Positions 26,859-35,530 of a stretch of 64,000 bases of DNA are shown here, piece after piece. The translations under genes and the position numbers were made by a program. Position 1 is the stretch's first letter; each line of letters opens with the position of its first letter. This DNA is from Pseudomonas sp. R4-35-07 (GTDB lineage Bacteria > Pseudomonadota > Gammaproteobacteria > Pseudomonadales > Pseudomonadaceae): positions 5,270,001-5,334,000 of the forward strand of contig NZ_CP027732.1 in the NCBI RefSeq assembly GCF_003852235.1, given 5' to 3'. Under the pieces are notes generated by a model. That model was not told the origin of the DNA and made no database searches. It was given only the letters and a program-made list of their open reading frames with translations.

Positions 26859-27179
26859 TCACGCCAGAATCTGCAGGCCATGCTTTTGAACGATGCTCAA
26901 CAACTTGAGCGCCATGCCGCTGGGTTGTTTTTCGCCGGATTCCCACTGCTTTACTGTCGAGGCGCTGGTGTTCAGGTAGCGAGCGAACACCGGTTGGCTA
27001 ACGTGGCTGCTTTCACGCAAGTGTTTGATCTGCTCGGCTAGCATTTGTGCAGGAACCGATGCCAAACACGATTCGTCGAACTCACGAAGCGTGGTTTTGC
27101 CAATGGCACCAATTGTAAAAAGCGCTTCGGCAGATTGGTGAATGGACTCAAGCGCCTCACTTTTATATTTTCTGGTCAT
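26859..27179 (-). CDS. HigA/NadS-type antitoxin (XRE-family HTH)
   Basis: A 106-aa protein from the ATG at 27177-27179, with GGAG just upstream. The C-terminal half is an XRE HTH (LRESSHVSQPVFARYLNTSASTVKQWE), preceded by a helical N-terminal segment. This shape is typical of antitoxins encoded just after a RelE/HigB-type toxin. The toxin reading frame upstream is present only as a C-terminal fragment, so this looks like a leftover antitoxin that may still repress its own promoter. Confidence 0.85.
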   Translation of the reverse strand: MTRKYKSEALESIHQSAEALFTIGAIGKTTLREFDESCLASVPAQMLAEQIKHLRESSHVSQPVFARYLNTSASTVKQWESGEKQPSGMALKLLSIVQKHGLQILA

Positions 27180-27340
27180 GATATATCTCCACAAACTCTG
27201 TTAGATCCGGCAATTGCTGAATCTGAGCATCGTTTAAATTTTCATAGATCTTCGCCAGCGACCGAAACCCATCCAGTTCACTCTGACTGATATTGCTCTG
27301 ACTCTGCTTGGCGAACAGGAATTGGTACATCCAGTAAGAA
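27163..27340 (-). pseudogene. truncated RelE/HigB-type toxin (C-terminal half only)
   Basis: A minus-strand frame ending at 27163 reads YWMYQFLFAKQSQSNIS, then ELDGFRSLAKIYENLNDAQ, and ends EFVEIYHDQKI. This resembles the C-terminal half of RelE/HigB toxins (F-x-F-A-K...NI...EL...LA). Residues before the YWMYQ stretch do not look like the toxin N-terminus, no good start with an SD is seen, and a stop lies at 27385-27387. It overlaps the antitoxin start by 17 bp, the usual toxin-first layout. Confidence 0.65.
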
Positions 27341-27446
27341 GAGGAGCACTGAGTGCCCCCATCGACAATCCTTGCCGAAGCCCGCTAAAAAGCCACTATT
27401 TCCAATGACGCACAAGCAACCTTTCCAGTCTAAAAATTACGCACGC

Positions 27447-27485
27447 AAAAAAACGCCCCCAGCCAAAAGAATCAGGCTGGAGGCG
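27447..27485 (-). terminator. terminator of the aminotransferase gene
   Basis: On the minus strand, CGCC-TCCAGCC pairs with GGCTGG-GGGCG around an A/T-rich loop, followed by seven T residues. Confidence 0.75.
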
Positions 27486-27520
27486 CCGCGTATCCCGCGA
27501 GACGGTTCAGGAAGTCGAGG

Positions 27521-28783
27521 TCAGACAGCGATGCCCTTGCGGCATTGCAGTTGGGCGGTACGTACCCGAGAGAAGGCGCGGGCAAGGCGCAGAAGCATTT
27601 CGTCGATGTGGTTTCTGCTGACATTCAGGGCGGGGGTAAAGCGCAGACAATCAGGCTGCGTAGCGGTGAGGATCAGACCTTCGTGCAGCGCGGCCTTTAC
27701 CACCGCAGCCGCAGAATCGTCCGACAGCGTGAGGCCCCATAGCAGACCGTTGCCGCGCAATTGTCCGTGTTCATAACGGTGGGCCAGGCGCGCGAGGCCT
27801 TCTGCCAGGTAGTGGCCGGATTCGCGTACCTGTTCGAAAAAGCCGCTGGCCAACACGGCATCGAGTACCGCACTACCCGCTGACGCCATCAGCGCATTGC
27901 CGTGATGCGTGCCGTCCAGCTCGCCCGCTTCGAAACAACAGGCTGTGCCGCGCGCCAGCAACGCCGCCAGGGGCACGCCACCGCCCAGGCCTTTGCCGAG
28001 GGTAATGATGTCGGCGCGTACGCCGTATTGCTGTTCGGCGAGCAGGCTGGCGCAGCGGCCGATGCCGGTTTGCACTTCGTCAAGAATCAGCAGGATGCCC
28101 AGCTCGCGGCACAGACGTTCGACGCCTTTGAGGTAGTGTTCGGTGGCGGGAATGACACCCGCGGCGCTCTGGATTGGCTCCAGCATGATGGCGACGGTGT
28201 GCGCATCGACGGCGGCGTGCAGCGCCGGCAGATCGTTGAACGGCACATGGCTGAAGCCCGGCAGTTGCGGTTCGAAACGGTTTTCGCAGGCACCTGCCGA
28301 AGCCGACAAGGCCGCGAAACTGCGGCCATGGCAGCCGTTGCCTGCCGTGATGATGTGGTAAGCGCCGCCGCGATGCAGTTGGCCCCATTTGCGCGCCAGC
28401 TTGATGGCGGCTTCAGAGGCTTCCGCACCGCTGTTGAGCAGGTACGCCTGATCGCTGCCGGTGTGATGGCACAGGCGATCAACCAGGTCGAGCTGAGCCC
28501 GGTTGTGCAGGCCCATCCCAGGGTTGATCACGCTTTGCATCTGCTCGGCAATCGCGTCGCGCACGACTTGTGGACTGTGACCGAGGCTATTGGCGCCGCT
28601 GCCTTGGCTGAAATCCAAGTAGGCACGGCCGTCGCTGTCCGACAGCCAGGCGCCTTGACCCTGGACGAACACCTCGGCGGGGCGGGTGGCAGACGGCATC
28701 AGACAATGGCTGGAAAAATCACGATGCGGATCATGAAGCACCAGGTCGTCAAGGCTAGGCGCGGCGCGCCGGAACAGGTTCAC
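27521..28783 (-). CDS. class III PLP-dependent aminotransferase (acetylornithine aminotransferase-like)
   Basis: A 420-aa fold-type I aminotransferase. The PLP lysine lies in TLGKGLGGG (about residue 255); the LILDEVQTGIGR motif holds the PLP-ring Asp, and NSGAEASEAAIKLAR the phosphate site. It belongs to the ArgD/GabT group. An equivalent gene sits near the pqq and acyl-CoA dehydrogenase loci in P. putida (PP_0372) and is often called acetylornithine aminotransferase 2. The true substrate is not clear. A divergent LysR gene lies 209 bp upstream and may regulate it. Confidence 0.88.
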   Translation of the reverse strand: MNLFRRAAPSLDDLVLHDPHRDFSSHCLMPSATRPAEVFVQGQGAWLSDSDGRAYLDFSQGSGANSLGHSPQVVRDAIAEQMQSVINPGMGLHNRAQLDLVDRLCHHTGSDQAYLLNSGAEASEAAIKLARKWGQLHRGGAYHIITAGNGCHGRSFAALSASAGACENRFEPQLPGFSHVPFNDLPALHAAVDAHTVAIMLEPIQSAAGVIPATEHYLKGVERLCRELGILLILDEVQTGIGRCASLLAEQQYGVRADIITLGKGLGGGVPLAALLARGTACCFEAGELDGTHHGNALMASAGSAVLDAVLASGFFEQVRESGHYLAEGLARLAHRYEHGQLRGNGLLWGLTLSDDSAAAVVKAALHEGLILTATQPDCLRFTPALNVSRNHIDEMLLRLARAFSRVRTAQLQCRKGIAV

Positions 28784-28992
28784 AGTTCACCTCTGACAGC
28801 AAGCGGACCTTGGTCGGTACCGGATGCAAGCTCGGTGCTGAGGTGTGTTGCCTTTCCTATGTAAACGCCATTACCAAAAACGTTATTCATTGCTCGATCC
28901 GGCCCTGCAAGCCCTGCGAATAGGCGCTAGACTAGGCGTCTCAAGGGCCCACGGCCATTTCGATTTTTCAGCTTTTTCGATAAGCAAAACTT

Positions 28993-29892
28993 ATGGATTT
29001 CAAGCAACTGCGTTATTTCGTCGCGGTTTACGAAGAAGGTCATGTAGGCCGTGCCGCCGAGCGTCTGTCGATCTCCCAGCCGGCCTTGTCGCAGCAGGTT
29101 CGCCAACTGGAACAGAACCTGGACGTGAGCCTGTTCGAGCGCAGCAGCAAACGCCTGCTCCCTACGCTGGCAGCACACACGTTATACAACCATGCCTTGC
29201 CCCTGATCGACGGCATGCAGCAAGCCGTGGAGGCGTTGCGCAACTTCAAAGGCCAGGCGATGCGCACCTTGGCCATCGGCGTGCTGCAAACCGTGCACAC
29301 CAGCCTAGTGCCGCAGATGCTCGAGCGAGTGCGCAAGGCCCAACCTCACCTGGTGGTGCAGATCTACGAATTGACCGGGCTGGAAATCGAACGCCGGCTG
29401 CTCAACGGCTCGCTGGACATCGGTATCAGCTACCTGCCAACGCGTCAGCCGGGCCTGCATGGCGTGTTGTTGTATGAAGATGAATTGAAGGTGGTCATCC
29501 CTGAGCAGCATCCCTTGCGGGAATTCAAGAAGGTCTCGCTGAAACAGGCAGCCGAGTTGCCCATGTTGCTATTGGGCGAGGAATTTCAGGTGCGCCAGAT
29601 CTGGCAGGCCCAGTTGGCCAACCTGGGCCGGCGCCCGCAGGTGCAGGCGGAGCTCAATACCATGGTGGGGATTCTCGACAGCTTGCCCCACACCCAGTTG
29701 GCCACTGTGCTACCGGGGCGCTCACAGGACGAACACAACAGCCAGTCGTTGCTGTGGAAACCATTGAGCGAACCCAGGGTACCGTTGAAAGTCGGATTGG
29801 TGTGCCGTGACGTGCAGCGCCAGCAAGCGACGGTGGCATTGCTGCTCACGTTGCTGGAAGACGTGATGAATGCCCCGCAGGCAGGCGCCTGA
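28993..29892 (+). CDS. LysR-family transcriptional regulator
   Basis: A 299-aa protein. The N-terminal winged HTH (MDFKQLRYFVAVYEEGHVGRAAERLSISQPALSQQVRQLE) is followed by a periplasmic-binding-protein-like effector domain (about 90-295). It is divergent from the aminotransferase, the classical arrangement for LysR control of a neighbour. The effector is unknown. Confidence 0.92.
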   Translation: MDFKQLRYFVAVYEEGHVGRAAERLSISQPALSQQVRQLEQNLDVSLFERSSKRLLPTLAAHTLYNHALPLIDGMQQAVEALRNFKGQAMRTLAIGVLQTVHTSLVPQMLERVRKAQPHLVVQIYELTGLEIERRLLNGSLDIGISYLPTRQPGLHGVLLYEDELKVVIPEQHPLREFKKVSLKQAAELPMLLLGEEFQVRQIWQAQLANLGRRPQVQAELNTMVGILDSLPHTQLATVLPGRSQDEHNSQSLLWKPLSEPRVPLKVGLVCRDVQRQQATVALLLTLLEDVMNAPQAGA

Positions 29893-29914
29893 CTTTTTCG
29901 CGGGCAAAAGAAAA

Positions 29915-29935
29915 CCCCGCCGAAGCGGGGCTTTG
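29915..29935 (+). terminator. terminator of the LysR gene
   Basis: CCCCGC-CGAA-GCGGGG (29915-29930), preceded by A residues and followed by CTTTG, 22 bp after the stop. Confidence 0.8.
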
Positions 29936-30119
29936 CAGACTGTTTCCCTGACATCCATTTCACTCCGCCATCCTGGCAGAATCCTACGTGTCCGTGTTGT
30001 TGCTTTGCGCTTCCTGCGCGACGTCCATGTGAAGTAGATTATCCGTGGATCCAATATGGCGATAGAGGACGATTAGCAGCACGTCATGTAAGAGAATGCT
30101 TACAAGCGCGCCTCGCCCC

Positions 30120-31898
30120 CTAGAACAGCGCTTCATCCATCAGGAACAGCGATTCGCTACCGGCTTTTACCGACGCACTCAACGAGTGAATGCGTGGCAA
30201 CAGGCGCGCAAAGTAGAAGCGCGCAGTGCCCAGCTTGCTGGCATAGAAATCTTCTTCGGCCTCTTTGCCCAACGCGGCCTTGGCCATGCGCGCCCACATA
30301 TAGGCGTACGCCATGTAACCGAACGCATGCAGGTATTCCACCGAGGCTGCGCCGATTTCATTCGGGTTGGTCTTGGCACGGTCCAGCACCCAGGCGGTCA
30401 GTTCATCCAGGTTATCCACCGCCGCGCCGAGCGGACGGGTGAACTCGCCCAATGCCTCGCCCGCAGTGGCGATGAACTGGCGGATCTCATCGGCGAACAA
30501 GGTGTAGAACGCGCCACCGCTGCCGACAATCTTGCGCCCCATCAAATCCAGCGCCTGGATACCATTGGTGCCTTCGTAGATCTGGGTGATGCGCACATCA
30601 CGCACCAACTGCTCCTGGCCCCACTCGCGAATGTAGCCGTGGCCACCAAATACTTGCTGGCCGAGCACGGTGGTTTCCAGGCCCAGGTCCGTGAGGAATG
30701 CCTTGGCGACCGGCGTCAGCAACGCCACCAAGTTGTCGGCGCGCTCGCGGGCGGCGGCGTCTTCGCTGAACTTGGCGATGTCCAATTGCGTTGCGACGTA
30801 GGTGGAGAACGCACGGCCGCCTTCGTTCGCCGCCTTCATGGTCAGCAGCATGCGGCGCACGTCCGGGTGCACGATGATCGGGTCGGCGGGTTTTTCCTTG
30901 GCTTGTGCGCCCAATGGAGAGCGGCTCTGCAGCCGGTCGCGGGCATATTCAATTGCGTTCTGGTAGGAGCGTTCCCCGGAAGCCAGGCCCTGAATGCCCA
31001 CCCCCAGGCGCTCGTAGTTCATCATGGTGAACATCGCCGCCAAGCCACGGTTAGGCTCACCCACCAGGTAACCCACCGCTTCGTCGAAGTTCATCACGCA
31101 CGTCGCGGAGGCCTGGATGCCCATCTTGTGTTCGATCGAACCGCAGTTCACCGGGTTGCGTGCGCCGAGGCTGCCGTCGGCGTTCACCATGAACTTCGGT
31201 ACCAGGAACAACGAGATACCTTTGGGGCCCGCCGGTGCATCCGGCAGTTTGGCCAGCACCAGGTGGATGATGTTTTCGGTCAGGTCGTGTTCGCCGCCGG
31301 TAATGAAAATCTTGGTGCCGCTGACTTTGTAGGAACCGTCCGCTTGCGGCTCGGCCTTGGTGCGAATCATGCCCAGGTCAGTGCCGGCATGGGCTTCGGT
31401 CAGGCACATGGAACCGGCCCACTCGCCGGAATACATCTTCGGCAGATAGGTGGCCTTGAGTTCCTCGCTGGCGTGGGTATTGATCGACACGCAAGCGCCC
31501 GAGGTCAACATCGGGTACAGGCCGAAAGCCAGGCTGGACGAGTTGATCATCTCTTCGACCTGTGCCGACACCGCCTTGGGCATGCCCATGCCGCCGTACA
31601 CCGGGTCGCCACCCACACCAACCCAGCCGCCTTCGGCGTAAGTCGCGTAGGCCTGGGGGAAACCGTCCGGCGTAGTGACCGCACCGTCCGTCCAATGGCA
31701 ACCTTGCTCATCGCCGCCACGGCTTAACGGCGCGATGGATTTGGCGGTGACCTTGCCGGCTTCTTCGAGGATCGCTTCAACGGTTTCGGCGTCAACCGTG
31801 TCTGCCAGGGCAGGCAATTGGGCCCACGTCGTGGCGACTTCAAAAACTTCGTTGAGGACGAAGCGCATATCACGCAACGGCGCTTTGTAATCAGCCAT
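30120..31898 (-). CDS. acyl-CoA dehydrogenase (FadE type, PA0508-like)
   Basis: A 592-aa flavoenzyme of the long acyl-CoA dehydrogenase class. It starts with the small N-terminal extension [18 protein letters not shown], has the MCLTEAHAGTDLGMIRT flavin/substrate region, and YEGTNGIQALDLMGRK near the C-terminal domain. It catalyses the first oxidation of fatty acid beta-oxidation. It is the last of three paralogues (see 32037 and 35531), matching the PA0506-PA0508 set of P. aeruginosa. Chain-length preference cannot be read from the sequence. Confidence 0.92.
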   Translation of the reverse strand: MADYKAPLRDMRFVLNEVFEVATTWAQLPALADTVDAETVEAILEEAGKVTAKSIAPLSRGGDEQGCHWTDGAVTTPDGFPQAYATYAEGGWVGVGGDPVYGGMGMPKAVSAQVEEMINSSSLAFGLYPMLTSGACVSINTHASEELKATYLPKMYSGEWAGSMCLTEAHAGTDLGMIRTKAEPQADGSYKVSGTKIFITGGEHDLTENIIHLVLAKLPDAPAGPKGISLFLVPKFMVNADGSLGARNPVNCGSIEHKMGIQASATCVMNFDEAVGYLVGEPNRGLAAMFTMMNYERLGVGIQGLASGERSYQNAIEYARDRLQSRSPLGAQAKEKPADPIIVHPDVRRMLLTMKAANEGGRAFSTYVATQLDIAKFSEDAAARERADNLVALLTPVAKAFLTDLGLETTVLGQQVFGGHGYIREWGQEQLVRDVRITQIYEGTNGIQALDLMGRKIVGSGGAFYTLFADEIRQFIATAGEALGEFTRPLGAAVDNLDELTAWVLDRAKTNPNEIGAASVEYLHAFGYMAYAYMWARMAKAALGKEAEEDFYASKLGTARFYFARLLPRIHSLSASVKAGSESLFLMDEALF

Positions 31899-32036
31899 GG
31901 CAAACCTCGTGAGAAGGTGAAAAGTGATTCGATAGGATCGGTTTTACAGACTCCGAGTGTACCCGAACAACTTTTCAGACACATAGGGTCCGTTCGTGAC
32001 CAATAAGTATTTATAAGTCACAACGACCCGTTCGGC

Positions 32037-33806
32037 CTATAGGGAAAACGCGCGCGCCGGTAAGCTCATCAGGCAGTCGCTGCCCGCCTCCACCGCAGCC
32101 CGGTGCATGGCGGTGCGTGGCAACAGGCGCTTGAAGTAAAAGTCGCAGGTCGCCAGTTTGCCCTGGGCAAACTCTGGCTCGTGGTGTGCCTGCGCCGCGA
32201 TCGCCATGCGCAACCACAGGTAGGCAAGGATTATGTAGCCGCTGTACATCAGGTAATCCATGGCCGCCGCGCCCACTTCGTCGGGATTTTTCATCGCCGC
32301 CGTGCCGACCTTCAGGGTCAGCTCACCCCATTGCTGGTTCAACTGGTTGAGCTGCTCTACAGCGGCCTTGAGTTGTGCGTGCTCGGCATTGGCGACGCAG
32401 AACTTATGCACAATTCTGGTAAAGCCGCGCAGCAACTTGCCCTGGCTGCCCAGCACCTTGCGCCCCAGCAGGTCGAGGGCCTGGATACCGTTGGTGCCTT
32501 CATAGATCGGCGCAATCCGGGCATCCCGGACCAATTGCTCCATGCCCCACTCGCGAATGTAGCCATGGCCGCCGAATACCTGCATACCGTGGTTGGTCAC
32601 CTCCAGCCCGGTTTCGGTCATAAAGGCTTTGCAGATCGGCGTGAGGAAGGCCAACAGGTCCTCGGCCTCTTGGCGCTGGCCGGCGTCGTCACTCAGGTGC
32701 GCCGTGTCGAGCAACTGGGCGGTGAAGTAGGTCAGCGCGCGATTACCTTCGTTGAAGGCTTTCATGGTCAGCAGCATGCGGCGTACGTCGGCATGCACGA
32801 TGATCGGGTCGGCGGCTTTCTCCGGGGCCTTGGCGCCAGTCAACGAGCGCATTTGCAGGCGGTCGTTGGCGTATTTGATCGCGCCCTGGAAGCTCGCCTC
32901 GCCATTGCACAAGCCCTGCATCCCAGTGCCCAGGCGCGCGTGGTTCATCATGGTGAACATGCAGTTGAGGCCTTTGTTCGCCTCACCAATCAGGAAGCCC
33001 TTGGCGCCGTCGAAGTTCAGCACGCAGGTGGCCGAGGCCTTGATGCCCATCTTGTGCTCGATGGCGCCGCAGTGCACCGCGTTGCGTTCACCGGAGTCGG
33101 CATGGAACTTGGGCACGATAAACAACGAGATGCCTTTGGTGCCCGCCGGTGCATCCGGCAGTTTGGCCAGCACCAGATGGATGATGTTGGCACTCATGTC
33201 GTGCTCGCCGGCCGAGATGAAGATCTTGCTGCCCGTGACCGCATAACTGCCGTCGGCCGCAGGTACGGCGCGGGTCTTGATCAAGCCCAGGTCGGTGCCG
33301 CAGTGGGCTTCGGTCAGGCACATGGTGCCGGTCCATTCGCCAGCGGTGAGCTTGTGCAGGTAAGTGGCTTTCTGTTCGTCGGTGCCGTGGGCGTGGATCG
33401 CTGACATTGCACCGTGGGTCAGGCCTGGGTACATGCCCCAGGAGGTGTTGCTGGAGCCAATCATCTCGCTCAGCACCAGCCCCAGTGACTGCGGCAAGCC
33501 TTGGCCGCCGCAGGCCGGGTCTGCCGCCAGGCCATGCCAGCCGCCTTCCACGTACTGGGCGAAGGCTTCCTTGAAGCCCTTGGGCGTGGTCACCACACCC
33601 TGATCAAAATGACAGCCCTCTTCATCGCCGCTGCGATTGAGCGGCGCGAGTACGTTCTCGCAGAACTTCGCGCCCTCTTCGAGAATTGCATTGACCATGT
33701 CGGGGCTGGCGTCCGTCGCGCCCAGGGCCGCGTAATGGCCGTGGAAGTCGAACACGTTGTCGATCAGAAAGCGCATGTCGCGCAGGGGAGCTTTGTATTC
33801 AGGCAT
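32037..33806 (-). CDS. acyl-CoA dehydrogenase (FadE type, PA0507-like)
   Basis: A 589-aa paralogue of the flanking dehydrogenases with the same extension (MPEYKAPLRDMRFLIDNV), MCLTEAHCGTDLGLIKT and [16 protein letters not shown]. It lies 138 bp upstream of the PA0508-like gene, enough for a separate promoter. It carries out the FAD-linked alpha,beta-dehydrogenation of acyl-CoA, passing electrons to ETF. Confidence 0.92.
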   Translation of the reverse strand: MPEYKAPLRDMRFLIDNVFDFHGHYAALGATDASPDMVNAILEEGAKFCENVLAPLNRSGDEEGCHFDQGVVTTPKGFKEAFAQYVEGGWHGLAADPACGGQGLPQSLGLVLSEMIGSSNTSWGMYPGLTHGAMSAIHAHGTDEQKATYLHKLTAGEWTGTMCLTEAHCGTDLGLIKTRAVPAADGSYAVTGSKIFISAGEHDMSANIIHLVLAKLPDAPAGTKGISLFIVPKFHADSGERNAVHCGAIEHKMGIKASATCVLNFDGAKGFLIGEANKGLNCMFTMMNHARLGTGMQGLCNGEASFQGAIKYANDRLQMRSLTGAKAPEKAADPIIVHADVRRMLLTMKAFNEGNRALTYFTAQLLDTAHLSDDAGQRQEAEDLLAFLTPICKAFMTETGLEVTNHGMQVFGGHGYIREWGMEQLVRDARIAPIYEGTNGIQALDLLGRKVLGSQGKLLRGFTRIVHKFCVANAEHAQLKAAVEQLNQLNQQWGELTLKVGTAAMKNPDEVGAAAMDYLMYSGYIILAYLWLRMAIAAQAHHEPEFAQGKLATCDFYFKRLLPRTAMHRAAVEAGSDCLMSLPARAFSL

Positions 33807-33895
33807 GGCAATGTCTCCGGCGGCAGATAGTTCAACCTACTGCCGGCCAACGCCCCGGACAATCACTGTAGCGCTGCTGAATACAGCACCATTAC

Positions 33896-35185
33896 TCAAC
33901 CGGCAGCACGCTCCATACGCACCGCACCGCGACGGTTCTGCCCGGCCGCAATCACACAATTGCGCCCAGCGCCCTTGGCGGCATACAGCGCCTGGTCGGC
34001 GCACTTGAGCACTTCTTCAGCGCTGCGCTGCTCGGCCTGACGCTCGGCCACGCCGATGCTGACGGTCACCGACACACTCGAGGCGCCGCTGCCGGCTCGA
34101 CGCTGGCGGCCTTGATGGTCATCAGGCGGGCGGTCCGGGTTGCGCAACTTGATCGCATAGTTGGCGATGATCTCGCGAATTTCCTCCAAGTGGGGCAGGC
34201 ATTCATCCAGGCTCTTACCGGCGAACACCACGGCAAACTCTTCCCCGCCGTAACGATAAGCACGCCCACCACCGTTGACCTTGGACAGCTTGCTCGCCAC
34301 CAGGCGCAACACCTGGTCACCCACGTCATGGCCATGGGTGTCGTTGAAACGCTTGAAGTGGTCGACGTCGCCCATCGCCAGCACGTAGTTGCGCCCCAGC
34401 CGCTGCATGCGCTCGTTAAGGGCGCGGCGCCCCGGCAAGCCGGTCAGCTCATCGCGAAACGCCATTTGATACGCCTCGTGCGCCACACCGGCAGCGATCA
34501 TCAGCATGACCTGGCTGCACATGATGTTGAGGGTAAACGGCAGGATGAAGGTTTGCGGCAGCATCCAGAACATCCCCAGCAACCCCACCAGTTGCGCGGC
34601 GTGCAGCGGGCGCGGCTGATACCAGTACTGGGCGGCCAGGGTGAGAAAGCCGATCAGAAACATCGGGTATGACAGCTGGATCAGGCTCATCCAGGCGCCA
34701 TGCAGCACCGGCCAGCGAATTTCAGCCAACCAGTCCAGCACGCCCTGGGGATAACTTTGCTCCAGCGCCAGCGCCACGCTGCCGACGGCAAGCAACACCG
34801 CGCAACGTGCGACGAAGTCGCGGAACAGGTGGGTCTTTTCCTGCCACAGCGCATACACGCTGAACAACAAGGGCAGCAGCAGGCAGCACAGGTGAAACAC
34901 CACGGCGGCGTCTTCGCGCACGCGGCCATTATCGCGGTAGAAATCGGTCTGGGTGTCGAGCAGGAAATAAGCGACATACACCGTGATCATCAGGAACAGC
35001 TCACGCTGGCGCCGATACACCGCGCAGTACGCACCGCCGAGCAACAGCACCAAGGTTGGCAGCACGTTGAACAGCGAGGTGAAGAAGACGTTGAGGTCTT
35101 TGAGATACGCAGCCGAGAGCCCGGCCAGCAACAGCAGCAACGAGGGCAGGAAATGGCTGAACCGTACAGCAGACACGCGTGACAA
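33896..35185 (-). CDS. membrane-bound diguanylate cyclase (GGDEF)
   Basis: About 429 aa if translation begins at the TTG at 35183-35185, which has GGAG 8 nt upstream; the frame stays open to an ATG at 35258-35260 with no clear site (454 aa). Six to seven hydrophobic helices form an N-terminal membrane sensor. The C-terminal GGDEF domain (about 255-425) has an intact GGEEF motif and the DVDHFKRFNDTHGHDVGD metal/substrate region, so c-di-GMP synthesis is likely. No RxxD inhibitory site precedes GGEEF. It lies between two acyl-CoA dehydrogenase genes, on the same strand. Confidence 0.88.
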   Translation of the reverse strand: MSRVSAVRFSHFLPSLLLLLAGLSAAYLKDLNVFFTSLFNVLPTLVLLLGGAYCAVYRRQRELFLMITVYVAYFLLDTQTDFYRDNGRVREDAAVVFHLCCLLLPLLFSVYALWQEKTHLFRDFVARCAVLLAVGSVALALEQSYPQGVLDWLAEIRWPVLHGAWMSLIQLSYPMFLIGFLTLAAQYWYQPRPLHAAQLVGLLGMFWMLPQTFILPFTLNIMCSQVMLMIAAGVAHEAYQMAFRDELTGLPGRRALNERMQRLGRNYVLAMGDVDHFKRFNDTHGHDVGDQVLRLVASKLSKVNGGGRAYRYGGEEFAVVFAGKSLDECLPHLEEIREIIANYAIKLRNPDRPPDDHQGRQRRAGSGASSVSVTVSIGVAERQAEQRSAEEVLKCADQALYAAKGAGRNCVIAAGQNRRGAVRMERAAG

Positions 35186-35344
35186 GGGTAAAACTCCGAC
35201 CCGCAAAAAATGATGGCATAGTGCCTCTGCGCGACCAGTTAACCACAACTCGTCCGGCATGTATCACATTGCCATCACTGTAACGGCACGGTCCGGTAAT
35301 CCCTTAATGCCAGGGTGCAATTTTTATAGTCGACAGTGACCGAA

Positions 35345-35433
35345 TGTGGGAGGGGGCTTGCTCCCGATAGCGGTGTATCAGTCAACCCCTTTGTAGCTGA
35401 CCCACCGCTATCGGGAGCAAGCCCCCTCCCACA
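35345..35433 (+). repeat. REPIN (inverted pair of REP sequences)
   Basis: TGTGGGAGGGGGCTTGCTCC at the left and its reverse complement at the right, around a short variable spacer. One of eight such pairs in the window, all intergenic; typical of P. fluorescens REP families mobilised by RAYT transposases. Confidence 0.9.
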
Positions 35434-35480
35434 GGGGATCGCATTAACACTCTCAGGCTCGTGGCATTACAACTGGCGAA

Positions 35481-35512
35481 AAAAAACCGCCGCCCCTTAG
35501 GGCGGCGGTTTT
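35481..35512 (-). terminator. terminator of the PA0506-like dehydrogenase
   Basis: CCGCCGCCC-ctta-GGGCGGCGG flanked by an A run on the left and TTTT on the right, so it can work in both directions. It lies 19 bp after the stop on the minus strand. Confidence 0.85.
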
Positions 35513-35530
35513 GGAAGATCCCGGTGCAGC

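Noticed and set aside
30096..31727. Plus-strand 543-codon frame, and similar ones at 32103-33404 and 35603-37126
   Set aside because: Antisense to the three acyl-CoA dehydrogenases; the repeated similarity between these shadows only reflects paralogy of the real genes.
35345..35433. Regular inverted repeats as a CRISPR array
   Set aside because: The repeats are single inverted pairs kilobases apart, without direct repeats and spacers; they are REPINs.
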